From contig JBNKTC010000020.1 of the NCBI GenBank assembly GCA_050297855.1, positions 310,001 through 374,000 of the forward strand: DNA of 64,000 bases, in the 5' to 3' direction. The translations under genes and the position numbers were made by a program. The stretch is from SZUA-545 sp050297855 (GTDB lineage: Bacteria; Campylobacterota; Campylobacteria; Campylobacterales; SZUA-545). Below are positions 8,654 to 16,008 of the stretch, in pieces (the first letter of the stretch is position 1; each line of letters opens with the position of its first letter). The notes below the pieces were generated by a model. The model was given only the letters and a program-made list of their open reading frames with translations, had not been told where the DNA came from and ran no database searches.

Positions 8654-9976
8654 CTATATCGAAATATGGAGGGTTTTGTAAAATTTGTACTCCACGTTGG
8701 CCCCCGATTTGACCTTGACGTTACGGCGCTGTGTATAATCGACCGCATAGTTGCCGCCGAACTCCGCGGAGAAGGAGGCACACAGTTTCGCCGCCTCGAA
8801 CAGCACCGCTTCGGGGACCTCCTGTTTGTTCGTGGGGATGATGATATGGCTGGAGGGACGGTCTTTGAGGTGCATCCACATATCCCCCGCCCGGGCGTTT
8901 TTAAGCAGCTCGATATTCCCCTTTTCGTTTTTCCCCAGCAGCACCCGGAACCCCTTGATAAAAAAGGTCTCGTAGTGTTCGGGCGGCCGCTCCTGTTTGG
9001 ACTTGACCGTCTTGGGGAAGAGGATCTGCAGCGCGTGACGGTTCGGGGCCTGTTCCACCACCCTGGAAAAGCGCTCCAAAAAAGCGATCTTCTCCCGCAG
9101 ACTCTCCTGTTCCAGGTGGATGTTTTCGGCCTTTTTGGCGGCCTTTTTTGCCTGTTTGAAGATCGTGTCGATCGTCTTGTTGACACTTCCCGCCCCTTCC
9201 AGTTCGACAGTCAGTTCGTTCCCCTCGTAGTCACTGAGCGTCACGGTAGTCGCATAGGGGGCGATCTGCTGGCGGTTGGCCATCAGCAGGTTGGCCTTTT
9301 CGTAGAGCCTGGCCGACTTCTCCTGCAGCGATGCGACCGACTCGAGGGAGTCGTAGGTCTTCTGCAGCCGCTTGATCTTCTTGCCGATCCGGGAGAGATG
9401 CTGTTTTTTAAGATTTTTCAGCTCGATATCGGTCCGCTTTTGATGTTCTGCGGCCAGGTAGGTGTCGATATCCTCCACGCTTTCCGCGGCGGCAAGCTTG
9501 AGATCGTTTTTCGGGGGAAAGGCGTAGGGAAGCCCCGGCTTAAGCTCGCGCACGGAGACGGAGGCGTCGATGTGGCGCAGCGCTTCGACGACGCGCCCTT
9601 TCTCATCCAGGATCACCGCGTTGGTAAACTTCCCGGTAAACTCAAAAAGCAGTGCATACTGCTGGGACTTATACTTCCCCGCTTTCTGGAGATCGAAACG
9701 GAGGATCTTGTCACCGTTGCAGAGCGCGGCACCCAGGATCTCGGAGGTGTTGGCCGTCTTGGCAAGCTGGACGTCAAAGGGGGAGTTGTAACGTTTGTTC
9801 TCCACGAACCCTTCGGGCTCGGGGTAGATGAGGCTCTCGCCGCGGCGCATATCGAAAAAGTAACTGCCCCTCTCGAAACGGAGTTTGAGGATATTGTCGT
9901 CCACCCGCCAGACGGAGAGCAGCTTTTTCGTCCCTTGGAGCTTTTGTGTAAAAAGCTCCAGCGCCCACAGCTTCAC
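8654..9976 (-). CDS. NFACT-family protein (RqcH-like)
   Basis: A 440-residue NFACT protein, the bacterial relative of Rqc2/NEMF. The N-terminal NFACT-N domain is recognisable by ILRFDLQKAGKYKSQQYALL. A coiled-coil arm spans about 180-320 with repeated K/E/A-rich heptads. The C-terminal NFACT-R domain contains GDMWMHLKDRPSSHIII, GNYAVDYTQRRNVKV and VEYKFYKTLHISI. RqcH homologues bind obstructed 50S subunits and add alanine tails to stalled nascent chains; that role is known for the family and not shown here. The protein is shorter than Bacillus RqcH (about 570). Translation uses a GTG 9 bases after the preceding Fe-S gene, so it is probably the third gene of that operon, an odd partnership. 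Confidence 0.85.
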   Translation of the reverse strand: MKLWALELFTQKLQGTKKLLSVWRVDDNILKLRFERGSYFFDMRRGESLIYPEPEGFVENKRYNSPFDVQLAKTANTSEILGAALCNGDKILRFDLQKAGKYKSQQYALLFEFTGKFTNAVILDEKGRVVEALRHIDASVSVRELKPGLPYAFPPKNDLKLAAAESVEDIDTYLAAEHQKRTDIELKNLKKQHLSRIGKKIKRLQKTYDSLESVASLQEKSARLYEKANLLMANRQQIAPYATTVTLSDYEGNELTVELEGAGSVNKTIDTIFKQAKKAAKKAENIHLEQESLREKIAFLERFSRVVEQAPNRHALQILFPKTVKSKQERPPEHYETFFIKGFRVLLGKNEKGNIELLKNARAGDMWMHLKDRPSSHIIIPTNKQEVPEAVLFEAAKLCASFSAEFGGNYAVDYTQRRNVKVKSGANVEYKFYKTLHISI

Positions 9977-9985
9977 GGCGTACCC

Positions 9986-11050
9986 CTACTCCATCTCGGA
10001 GGCGGGTTTGAACATGTCGGCAAAATCGGTGTGAAGCTTCACACAGTGCGGGCACTCCTCGTCCGAATGTTTGGCCGGGAAAGCAAGTTTGCAGGTCGGG
10101 CAGATCTTGAGGTGGTGCTCCACCATCATCTCGGCCCGGTCGAAGGCGTAGTTGATCAGGTTAAAGCCGGTTTTGTCCTCCAGACAATCCTCCGGGCAGA
10201 CCTGGTTGCAGATCCCGCAGCCGATGCATTTGCCCAGCTGGAAGAAGACCCGCTCCTTGGTCGTATCCAGGCTGAACGCCTTGGTGGGGCAGAAGGAGGA
10301 GCAGTCGCCGCAGTTGGAGCAGCGGTCGGCATCGATCTGCTTGTTGACGATAAAGGAGAAGCCGGTGTCCACGCTCTCTTTTGGTGCCGTCTCCAGCCAC
10401 TCTTTGAGGCGGTTTTTGAGCAGCGTCTTTTTGATCGGGATCGGCGTGACGGTCGGGTTGACCCCGGAAATATTGGGTTTTTCCATCACCGCCTGGTTGA
10501 TCGCCATCTGGGTCAGTTTTTTGAAAAAGCCGCGCCGTTCGCTGACCGCCTCTTTGGGCTCCTTGGCAACACGATGCTCGATACCGAGCTCTTCGAGGAA
10601 GCGGTTGGCCTCGTCCACCCGTTCTTCGATCGCGTCGCGGATTGCCCCGGCGTTGCTGAATTCACACGCTTCGCACTGGCTCAGGTCACACTCGATGGAG
10701 GCGTTCTTCTGCATGACGGCCGTAATGAAGTGGTGCTGGTCGAACACCGCCGGGCACGGAGTATTGTGCTTGCAGGAGATAAGGGTCTCCTTGGACGCTG
10801 CGAACTGCAGGATAAACTGGTTCTCGTCAAAAGCCTCGCTCTTAAGGGCTTCGGTCGGACACCCCCCGATACAGACGGAACAACCGGTACAGTTGTTGCG
10901 GTTGAGCATCATCTTGTCGTTACGGAAGTAGAAGACCTCCTCCATACAGATATCCACGCACTTGCTGCACTCGGCATAGAGGTAGTCGGTGCGGACGCAT
11001 TTGTAGACGTCGAACTGGATCGCGGCGACGTGTGTTTCGTTCTGGCTCAT
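9986..11050 (-). CDS. 4Fe-4S dicluster-binding protein, two ferredoxin modules
   Basis: A 354-residue cytoplasmic iron-sulfur protein. The N-terminal module has CSKCVDICMEE and CTGCSVCIGGCP. The C-terminal module at about 235-290 has CSNCGDCSSFCP and CIGCGICNQVCPEDC. A zinc-ribbon-like tail follows, with CPTCKLAF and ECPHCVKLH. It therefore binds at least three or four [4Fe-4S] clusters and probably a zinc ion. There is no Tat signal or membrane anchor. The gene overlaps the upstream torD-like chaperone gene by 4 bases, which points to a role in electron transfer to, or maturation of, a molybdoenzyme such as formate dehydrogenase. In Campylobacterota such a pair often lies beside fdh genes, but no fdh structural gene is in this window. 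Confidence 0.88.
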   Translation of the reverse strand: MSQNETHVAAIQFDVYKCVRTDYLYAECSKCVDICMEEVFYFRNDKMMLNRNNCTGCSVCIGGCPTEALKSEAFDENQFILQFAASKETLISCKHNTPCPAVFDQHHFITAVMQKNASIECDLSQCEACEFSNAGAIRDAIEERVDEANRFLEELGIEHRVAKEPKEAVSERRGFFKKLTQMAINQAVMEKPNISGVNPTVTPIPIKKTLLKNRLKEWLETAPKESVDTGFSFIVNKQIDADRCSNCGDCSSFCPTKAFSLDTTKERVFFQLGKCIGCGICNQVCPEDCLEDKTGFNLINYAFDRAEMMVEHHLKICPTCKLAFPAKHSDEECPHCVKLHTDFADMFKPASEME

Positions 11051-11613
11051 TGGGCTATGTTTTCCTCGATGTAGGCGTAGTCGCTGACGAAAAACTCGGA
11101 GGCGAAGTTACAGAGGTCCTTGTAAAACGGCGTGTCCATCATCGCTTCGCAGGCGATCAGGAACGGCGGCATCCAGTTGAGCACGTGCTCCTGCATGAAC
11201 TTCTTCTGCACGCCGTAGTCCTGGTGCTGGACAAGGTTCTGCATAAACCCGATCTCGATGGCCATGTGGTCAGGTGCCATGATATGCGTGGCGTTCATGT
11301 TCACCTCGTAACCGTAGTCGATGTAAAACTGCATCACCGGGTTCTCCATCCCCGTGACGATATCCTTGGAGTTGTCAAAGATCGCACTCTCCACCGGGTG
11401 GGTGTGGATGATAAAGACCGACGTGTAGTCGACATTGAGCAGCTCTTCGATCTCCTTGTCGGAGTGCGCTTCAAAAAACTTGACCGTATCTTCTCCCAGC
11501 AGGCTGAGAAACTCGGTATTCTCCCGCAGCTGCGTGATCGCTTTCATATCGAGCACGTCGGCAAACATCCGGGAGAGGAATGCATAGGTATAAAGTCTAC
11601 TTCTCTCTTCCAT
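11047..11613 (-). CDS. TorD/DmsD-family molybdoenzyme chaperone
   Basis: A 188-residue all-helical protein that I assign to the TorD/DmsD/NarJ chaperones, which bind the Tat signal of a molybdoenzyme and promote cofactor insertion. The supporting features are size, the N-terminal RSRLYTYAFLSRMF, the central MAPDHMAIEIGFMQNLV (the family's P-D-H-hydrophobic-E-hydrophobic block) and the following FMQEHVLNWMPPFL with its H-x3-W. It overlaps the Fe-S protein gene by 4 bases. A GAGG lies 11 bases before the ATG. The structured repeat at 11641-11739 is immediately upstream, in the same orientation. The client could be the molybdoenzyme at 29718 or one outside the window. Confidence 0.85.
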   Translation of the reverse strand: MEERSRLYTYAFLSRMFADVLDMKAITQLRENTEFLSLLGEDTVKFFEAHSDKEIEELLNVDYTSVFIIHTHPVESAIFDNSKDIVTGMENPVMQFYIDYGYEVNMNATHIMAPDHMAIEIGFMQNLVQHQDYGVQKKFMQEHVLNWMPPFLIACEAMMDTPFYKDLCNFASEFFVSDYAYIEENIAQ

Positions 11614-11640
11614 GTATTATATATCCTCGTAATTATATTT

Positions 11641-11739
11641 TTTAAACGTCAAAGGAATAAAATCCCTTTGACTACGCTAGCCGCTATCTCCTCACTTCGC
11701 TGCGAAGTTGCACGGCACTAAAGCTTACCTCAAGGAGGC
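11641..11739 (-). repeat. Structured intergenic element, copy A
   Basis: Read on the minus strand, in order: a short hairpin (GCCTC, loop CTT, GAGGT); the linker AAGCTTTAGT; a middle hairpin (ACTTCG, loop CAG, CGAAGT, at 11694-11708); the linker AGCGGCTAGCGTA; and an 8-bp hairpin at 11648-11672 with arms GTCAAAGG and CCTTTGAC around the loop GATTTTATT, followed by GTTTAAAAAA. A second copy at 50495-50561 keeps the linkers and loop, while the stems change by paired substitutions. It lies between dcd and the torD-like gene, about 28 bases before the torD ATG. A regulatory RNA leader, a terminator or a dispersed REP-like repeat are all possible. Confidence 0.75.
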
Positions 11740-11762
11740 AGGCGTTCCCATCATTTGGGTTT

Positions 11763-12323
11763 TTACTCTTTGATTCGCGGAAGGGTGATCCCCTCCTGGG
11801 ACTGGTATTTCCCGTTTTTGTCTTTATAGCTCACCTCGCACGGCTCGTCCCCCTCGAAAAAGAGGACCTGGGCGATCCCTTCGTTGGCGTAGATCTTCGC
11901 CGGAAGCGGTGTGGTGTTTGAGATCTCGATCGTGATGTGGCCCTCGAACTCCGGTTCGAACGGCGTGACGTTGACGATGATCCCGCAACGTGCGTAGGTG
12001 CTTTTCCCCAGACAGATCGCCAGGACATTACGGGGGATCCTAAAATACTCCACCGTCCTGGCAAGGGCAAAAGAGTTGGGGGGAACGATACAGACATCCC
12101 CCTTAAAATCCACTACGTTGGCATGATCGAAGTGTTTTGGGTCGACGACGGTTGAGTTGATATTGGTAAAGATCTTAAATTCGTCGCTGACCCGGATATC
12201 GTACCCGTAGCTGGAGAGCCCGAAGCTCACCACGCCGCTGGCAGTCTGCTCTTCACAGAAGGGATCGATCATCTTTTCTTTGAGGGATTTTTCCCGTATC
12301 CAGGTGTCTGATTTCATACCCAT
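11763..12323 (-). CDS. dcd: dCTP deaminase
   Basis: Dcd deaminates dCTP to dUTP as the first step toward dTMP. The 186-residue length fits the homotrimeric bacterial enzyme. Clear family blocks are GLSSYGYDIRVSDEF, the substrate-binding LGKSTYARCGI, the catalytic PFEPEFEGHITIEISNT (with the conserved Glu) and the C-terminal SQEGITLPRIK. The start at 12323 has AAGG about 8 bases upstream; a second in-frame ATG lies two codons later. It is divergent from accB, with the two promoters in the 88 bases between. Confidence 0.96.
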   Translation of the reverse strand: MGMKSDTWIREKSLKEKMIDPFCEEQTASGVVSFGLSSYGYDIRVSDEFKIFTNINSTVVDPKHFDHANVVDFKGDVCIVPPNSFALARTVEYFRIPRNVLAICLGKSTYARCGIIVNVTPFEPEFEGHITIEISNTTPLPAKIYANEGIAQVLFFEGDEPCEVSYKDKNGKYQSQEGITLPRIKE

Positions 12324-12411
12324 ATGGCGGCCTTTATATCTTTCTTTACATAATTTTTGGGTATTATATCAAAAGTTGTGTATTACCAATTAAGATAAGG
12401 AGTCAGCAACA

Positions 12412-12873
12412 ATGACATTTGACGAGATTAAAGAACTTGTAGAAATTTTGGACAACAGTTCACTTTCTTCCATTAAAATCACAAAAGAAGATTTTACGAT
12501 CAACCTGAACAAATACGGACGGACTGCACCGGCAGCGGCTCCGGCAGCTCCCGCAGCGGCTCCTGTGGCGGCTCCGGCCCCTGCTGCTGCACCGGCAGCG
12601 GAAGCGCCTGCCGCAGCGGCTCCCGTAGCCAGCGGCGAAGCGATCACCTCCCCGATGGTCGGTACATTCTACCAGTCCCCAAGCCCCGATTCCCCGGCAT
12701 TTGTAAAAGCCGGAGACACGGTCCGAAAAGGCCAGACCCTTGCCATCATCGAAGCGATGAAGATCATGAACGAACTGGAAGCGGAGTTTGACTGCAAGAT
12801 CGTCGAAATCCTGGTCCAGGACGGCCAGGTGATCGAATACGACACCCCACTCTTTAGAATCGAAAAAGTATAA
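12412..12873 (+). CDS. accB: Biotin carboxyl carrier protein of acetyl-CoA carboxylase
   Basis: The 153-residue carrier of acetyl-CoA carboxylase, which shuttles carboxybiotin between AccC and the carboxyltransferase in fatty-acid synthesis. A short N-terminal domain is followed by an Ala/Pro linker at about 40-78 made of repeated AAPAAP units. The biotinyl domain ends the protein, with the EAMKIMNE motif whose Lys117 is the biotinylation site. The start has a good AAGGAG 9 bases upstream. accC begins 5 bases after the stop, so the two form an operon. Confidence 0.97.
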   Translation: MTFDEIKELVEILDNSSLSSIKITKEDFTINLNKYGRTAPAAAPAAPAAAPVAAPAPAAAPAAEAPAAAAPVASGEAITSPMVGTFYQSPSPDSPAFVKAGDTVRKGQTLAIIEAMKIMNELEAEFDCKIVEILVQDGQVIEYDTPLFRIEKV

Positions 12874-12878
12874 CGCGC

Positions 12879-14249
12879 ATGGCAGTGGAAAAGAAAGAGA
12901 TCAAGAAGATCCTTATTGCCAACCGGGGCGAGATCGCCCTGCGTGCGATCCGGACGATCAAAAAAATGGGAAAAGAGGCGATCGTCGTCTACTCCGAAGC
13001 AGACCGCGACGCCCTCTATGTCCAGCTTGCGGATGTAGCCATCTGCATCGGGCCGGCCAAGTCGGCCCAGAGCTACCTCCATATCCCGGCGATCATCACG
13101 GCGGCAGAGATTACGGGTGCCGACGCGATCTTCCCGGGTTACGGGTTCCTGAGCGAAAACCAGAATTTTGTAGAGATCTGTAAACACCACGATATCACGT
13201 TCATCGGGCCGAGCGTCGAGATCATGGAGATGATGGCGGACAAGGCCCAGGCCAAAGACGTCATGATCCGAGCCAAAGTCCCCACCGTCCCCGGTGTGGA
13301 AGGGACCCTGCGCGATGCGGCCCACGCCAAAGAGGCGGCCAAGGAGATCGGTTACCCGGTTATTCTAAAAGCCAGTGCCGGCGGCGGCGGCCGCGGGATG
13401 CGGGTCGTCGAAGATGAGAGCTACGTGGAAAACGCCTACCTGGCGGCCAGCAGCGAAGCGCTGAGTGCATTCGGCGACGGCAGCATGTATATTGAGAAAT
13501 ATATCAAAAGCCCGCGCCACATCGAAGTCCAGGTCATCGCCGACAAACACGGCAACGTCCTGCACCTTGGGGAACGCGACTGCTCCATGCAGCGCCGCCA
13601 CCAGAAGGTGATCGAAGAGTCCCCGGCCATCAAGCTGGACGATAAAACGCGAAAAGCGCTCCACGAAGCGGCGGTACGCGCATGTAAATACATCAAGTAT
13701 GAAAATGCGGGGACCCTGGAGTTCCTGGCCGACGAGAACAACAACTTCTACTTTATGGAGATGAATACACGTCTGCAGGTGGAGCACTGTGTCTCCGAGA
13801 TGGTCAGCGGCGTAGACCTTATCGAATGGATGATCCGGGTTGCCGAAGGGGAAGAACTCCCCAAACAGGATAGCATCGACCTCAAAGGGCACGCCATCGA
13901 GTTCCGTATCACAGCGGAAGACCCTGTCAGCTTTATTCCCAATCCCGGGAAGATCAAGCAATACATCGTCCCCGGAGGGAAAGACGTGCGGGTCGACAGC
14001 CACTGTTATACCGGCTATATCATCCCGCCCCACTACGACTCCATGATCGCCAAGCTGATCTGCTACGGGAAAGACCGGAACGACGCCATCGCCCGCTCCA
14101 AGCAGGCGCTATCCGAACTGACGATCTCCGGGATCAAGACAACGATCGATTTCCACAAACAGATGCTGGACAACCCCGATTTTGTCAACAACAACTACGA
14201 TACAAAATACCTTGACGCTGTCATCGAAGCCAGCAAAAAGAACAAATAG
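12879..14249 (+). CDS. accC: Biotin carboxylase of acetyl-CoA carboxylase
   Basis: AccC carboxylates the biotin of AccB using ATP and bicarbonate. The 456 residues are a standard length. Visible motifs are the N-terminal KILIANRGEIALRAIR, the glycine-rich ATP loop ASAGGGGRGMRVV, the metal/bicarbonate region FLADENNNFYFMEMNTRLQ followed by VEH, and RITAEDP. It follows accB by 5 bases and ends in a GC-rich hairpin that overlaps its stop codon. Acetyl-CoA and propionyl-CoA carboxylases share this subunit type; the adjacent AccB supports the acetyl-CoA enzyme. Confidence 0.97.
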   Translation: MAVEKKEIKKILIANRGEIALRAIRTIKKMGKEAIVVYSEADRDALYVQLADVAICIGPAKSAQSYLHIPAIITAAEITGADAIFPGYGFLSENQNFVEICKHHDITFIGPSVEIMEMMADKAQAKDVMIRAKVPTVPGVEGTLRDAAHAKEAAKEIGYPVILKASAGGGGRGMRVVEDESYVENAYLAASSEALSAFGDGSMYIEKYIKSPRHIEVQVIADKHGNVLHLGERDCSMQRRHQKVIEESPAIKLDDKTRKALHEAAVRACKYIKYENAGTLEFLADENNNFYFMEMNTRLQVEHCVSEMVSGVDLIEWMIRVAEGEELPKQDSIDLKGHAIEFRITAEDPVSFIPNPGKIKQYIVPGGKDVRVDSHCYTGYIIPPHYDSMIAKLICYGKDRNDAIARSKQALSELTISGIKTTIDFHKQMLDNPDFVNNNYDTKYLDAVIEASKKNK

Positions 14250-14266
14250 GGAGGCGCCTGCCTCCC
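14249..14266 (+). terminator. Hairpin after accC
   Basis: Arms GGGAGGC and GCCTCCC enclose a GCCT loop, starting at the last base of the accC stop codon. No T-tract follows, so it is a GC-rich hairpin that may end the accBC transcript or stabilise its 3' end. Confidence 0.55.
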
Positions 14267-14307
14267 CCACCCTCTCAAACTATCATAAAAATTTATAGCT
14301 GCTTCTT

Positions 14308-14323
14308 TTCTACACATGTAGAA
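14308..14323. promoter_or_regulatory. Inverted repeat upstream of the small-Cys-protein genes
   Basis: TTCTACA and TGTAGAA face each other across a 2-base centre, in an AT-rich stretch between accC and the first of the three small Cys proteins. Its size and symmetry fit a dimeric repressor or activator site. No other copy was noticed in the window, so the assignment as an operator is tentative. Confidence 0.35.
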
Positions 14324-14434
14324 TTAAAAAATCGTTAAAATTTAACTAGGCCACAAAATAGACATAATTTTGTTCTAATCTCGTGTTAACTTTCTGTTTA
14401 CTTATATACAAATGTAATTATAAAGGAGTCCGAG

Positions 14435-14656
14435 ATGCAATGTTCCCACTGTCCCGCAAACTGCAGGGAATGTATTTCCAATCCGCGTTATACCGAGATC
14501 GAACATACTGTCAAGGTACGGGGGAATCCCGACCAGGAGATGACCTACAAACGGCAGGGATATATATGCGAACAGAAGTCGTTCTTCTTCTGCCAGAAAG
14601 AGTATCTGCAAGAGGAAGAACAGATGCTCAACCGATTTGCCAACTCCCTCTCCTGA
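14435..14656 (+). CDS. Small Cys-containing protein, paralogue 1 of 3
   Basis: A 73-residue cytosolic protein of unknown function, and the first of three tandem paralogues. The shared pattern is an N-terminal CxxC (here CSHC at 3-6, with further Cys at 10 and 13), then HTVKVRGNPDQEM, a Tyr/Gly-x-x-Cys (GYICEQ), SFFF, a short acidic helix with EEE, and NRFANS. The spacing of CxxC, a TVxxRG strand and a later Cys recalls the YgiT/MqsA-type zinc finger, but the second CxxC is incomplete. A strong AAGGAG precedes the start. The gene follows an inverted repeat and an AT-rich promoter region. A metal-binding or redox-sensing role is possible but unproven. Confidence 0.75.
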   Translation: MQCSHCPANCRECISNPRYTEIEHTVKVRGNPDQEMTYKRQGYICEQKSFFFCQKEYLQEEEQMLNRFANSLS

Positions 14657-14734
14657 AATTGTATAAATAATCATCAACCATTTGCCCCTGATCGGGCTAT
14701 ACTCTAATACGAAGGGCTGTTAGGAGTTATAGTC

Positions 14735-14956
14735 ATGAAAAGTGCTATCTGTCCTGCAGAGTGTCACGATTGTGAATGCGACATCGTCCGTCACGAGATG
14801 GAACACACAATAGTCGTCAGGGGCGAACCCGACAAAACGATGCGGTATGTCAAAGAGGGCTATTACTGCAATACCAAATCCTTTTTTTTCTCACTTGACG
14901 ATTTCCTGGGCAGGGAAGAGGAGATTGTCAACCGATTTGCGGGAAGCAAAAGCTGA
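14735..14956 (+). CDS. Small Cys-containing protein, paralogue 2 of 3
   Basis: A 73-residue paralogue of the preceding protein. It keeps HTIVVRGEPDKTMRY, GYYCNTKSFFF and EEEIVNRFAGSKS. The N-terminal Cys cluster differs in spacing: Cys at 6, 10, 13 and 15 (CPAECHDCEC). It is separated from paralogue 1 by 78 bases that contain TATACT and a good ribosome binding site (AGGAG), so it may have its own promoter. Retention of all features after clear sequence divergence suggests that the copies are all functional. Confidence 0.75.
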   Translation: MKSAICPAECHDCECDIVRHEMEHTIVVRGEPDKTMRYVKEGYYCNTKSFFFSLDDFLGREEEIVNRFAGSKS

Positions 14957-14986
14957 CCGTTCTTTCCCGATATGGGAACATAATTT

Positions 14987-15019
14987 GTTTGCCTTTTTCC
15001 ATTCCACGGAAAGGCAAAC
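14987..15019 (+). promoter_or_regulatory. Hairpin between paralogues 2 and 3
   Basis: Arms GTTTGCCTTT and AAAGGCAAAC form a perfect 10-bp stem around a 13-base loop, 15 bases before the ATG of the third small-Cys-protein gene. There is no following T-tract. It could attenuate, or protect and process, the transcript between the two genes. Confidence 0.45.
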
Positions 15020-15033
15020 ACCGTGAAAAGACG

Positions 15034-15231
15034 ATGCTGTGTCCCGTATGCAATGCAGAAAACCACTACGAAGAGATTCCCCACACCGTAAAATCCAGAG
15101 GCAATCCCGACAGGACCATGACCTATACAAAAAAAGGGTTCCGCTGCAGCAGCCGATCGTTTTTCTTTAGTGATAAAGCATTTTTAAAAGAGGAAGAGAA
15201 GATGATCAACCGTTTTGCCAACCAGGCATAG
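15034..15231 (+). CDS. Small Cys-containing protein, paralogue 3 of 3
   Basis: A 65-residue paralogue, shorter at the N-terminus than its two neighbours. It has only CPVC at 3-6 plus one Cys in GFRCSSRSFFF, so three Cys in all. It keeps HTVKSRGNPDRTMTY, LKEEEKM and INRFANQA. The ATG at 15034 is preferred to an upstream in-frame TTG that would lie inside the hairpin at 14987-15019. The ribosome binding site is weak. CPxC with a single later Cys is the minimal Cys set common to the trio. Function is unknown. Confidence 0.72.
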   Translation: MLCPVCNAENHYEEIPHTVKSRGNPDRTMTYTKKGFRCSSRSFFFSDKAFLKEEEKMINRFANQA

Positions 15232-15248
15232 CGTTGAAAAGAAGAGAA

Positions 15249-15267
15249 CCGGGCCGAAAAGGCCCGG
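15249..15267 (-). terminator. Terminator between the small Cys protein and peroxiredoxin
   Basis: A perfect 7-bp stem, CCGGGCC and GGCCCGG, with a five-base loop lies between convergent genes. Read on the minus strand it is followed by a T-rich run (TTCTCTTCTTTT), so it best serves the peroxiredoxin gene. It may act for the plus strand as well. Confidence 0.75.
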
Positions 15268-15275
15268 CAGAGTGA

Positions 15276-15875
15276 TTAAAGTTTGTCTGCGTTGGAAGCG
15301 AGGTATTTGGATACACCGTCCGGCGTAGCGACCATACCTTCGTCGCCTTGCTGCCAACCGGCAGGGCAGACTTCACCGTGCTCGTTTGTATAAAGCATTG
15401 TGTCGACCATACGGATCATCTCGTCGATGTTACGGCCCAGTGGCAGGTCGTTGACAACCGCGTGTCGTACCGTACCATCCGCGTCGAGGAGGAAAGAACC
15501 GCGCAGCGCGATACCTGCATCAAGCAGTACGTCGAAGTTTTTGCAGATGGATTTGTCAAGGTCGGCTACCATCGGGTACTGGACCTTACCGATACCGCCT
15601 TCAGCAGTCGGTGTGTTTTTCCATGCAAGGTGTGTAAAATGGGAGTCGATGGATACGGCGATCACTTCGATCCCTCTTTTTTTGAACTCTTGGTATCGGT
15701 GATCGAATGCAAGCAGTTCGCTTGGGCATACAAATGTAAAGTCAAGTGGATAGAAGAATACTACGGCACCTTTTGGACCGATATTTTTGTAAAGGTTAAA
15801 GTCCTCTACGATTGTATTGTCGCCAAGTACGGCATTTGCTGTAAAGTCAGGAGCTTTTTGTGTGACTAGTGGCAT
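15276..15875 (-). CDS. Typical 2-Cys peroxiredoxin (AhpC/TSA family)
   Basis: A 199-residue thiol peroxidase that reduces hydrogen peroxide and alkyl hydroperoxides. The peroxidatic Cys is in FYPLDFTFVCPSE and the resolving Cys in GEVCPAGWQ. The resolving-Cys position and length match typical 2-Cys enzymes such as Helicobacter AhpC/TsaA. The start has an AAGGAAA ribosome binding site. The gene is divergent from a PerR-like regulator. A perfect AT-rich palindrome in the shared promoter region suggests peroxide- or iron-responsive control. Confidence 0.95.
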   Translation of the reverse strand: MPLVTQKAPDFTANAVLGDNTIVEDFNLYKNIGPKGAVVFFYPLDFTFVCPSELLAFDHRYQEFKKRGIEVIAVSIDSHFTHLAWKNTPTAEGGIGKVQYPMVADLDKSICKNFDVLLDAGIALRGSFLLDADGTVRHAVVNDLPLGRNIDEMIRMVDTMLYTNEHGEVCPAGWQQGDEGMVATPDGVSKYLASNADKL

Positions 15876-15933
15876 TTTTTTTCCTTTTCGGTTTTAATGT
15901 GGGAACATTGTAGCAATAAAAAAATTAAATGTA

Positions 15934-15952
15934 AAGGATAATTTTTATCCTT
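15934..15952. promoter_or_regulatory. Palindromic operator, probable Fur/PerR-type
   Basis: AAGGATAA and TTATCCTT flank a TTT centre, a 19-base palindrome between the peroxiredoxin and PerR-like genes. It touches the -35 hexamer of the perR-like promoter. Its AT-rich 8-3-8 symmetry and position fit an operator for the adjacent Fur-family protein, which would then control itself and the peroxiredoxin. That the regulator binds here is inferred. Confidence 0.6.
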
Positions 15953-15979
15953 GACTATTTTTTTTCGTTAGACTATAAT
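15951..15979 (+). promoter_or_regulatory. Sigma-70 promoter for the perR-like operon
   Basis: TTGACT (15951-15956) and TATAAT (15974-15979) are separated by 17 bases, near consensus, and lie 30 bases before the ATG at 16009. The -35 overlaps the last bases of the palindromic operator. Confidence 0.85.
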
Positions 15980-16008
15980 AGCCCTATAATATAGAAGCGA
16001 GGCCGTAC

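Noticed and set aside
12520..12640. Ala/Pro repeat in accB as a possible tandem-repeat element
   Set aside because: It is the ordinary flexible linker of biotin carboxyl carrier proteins.
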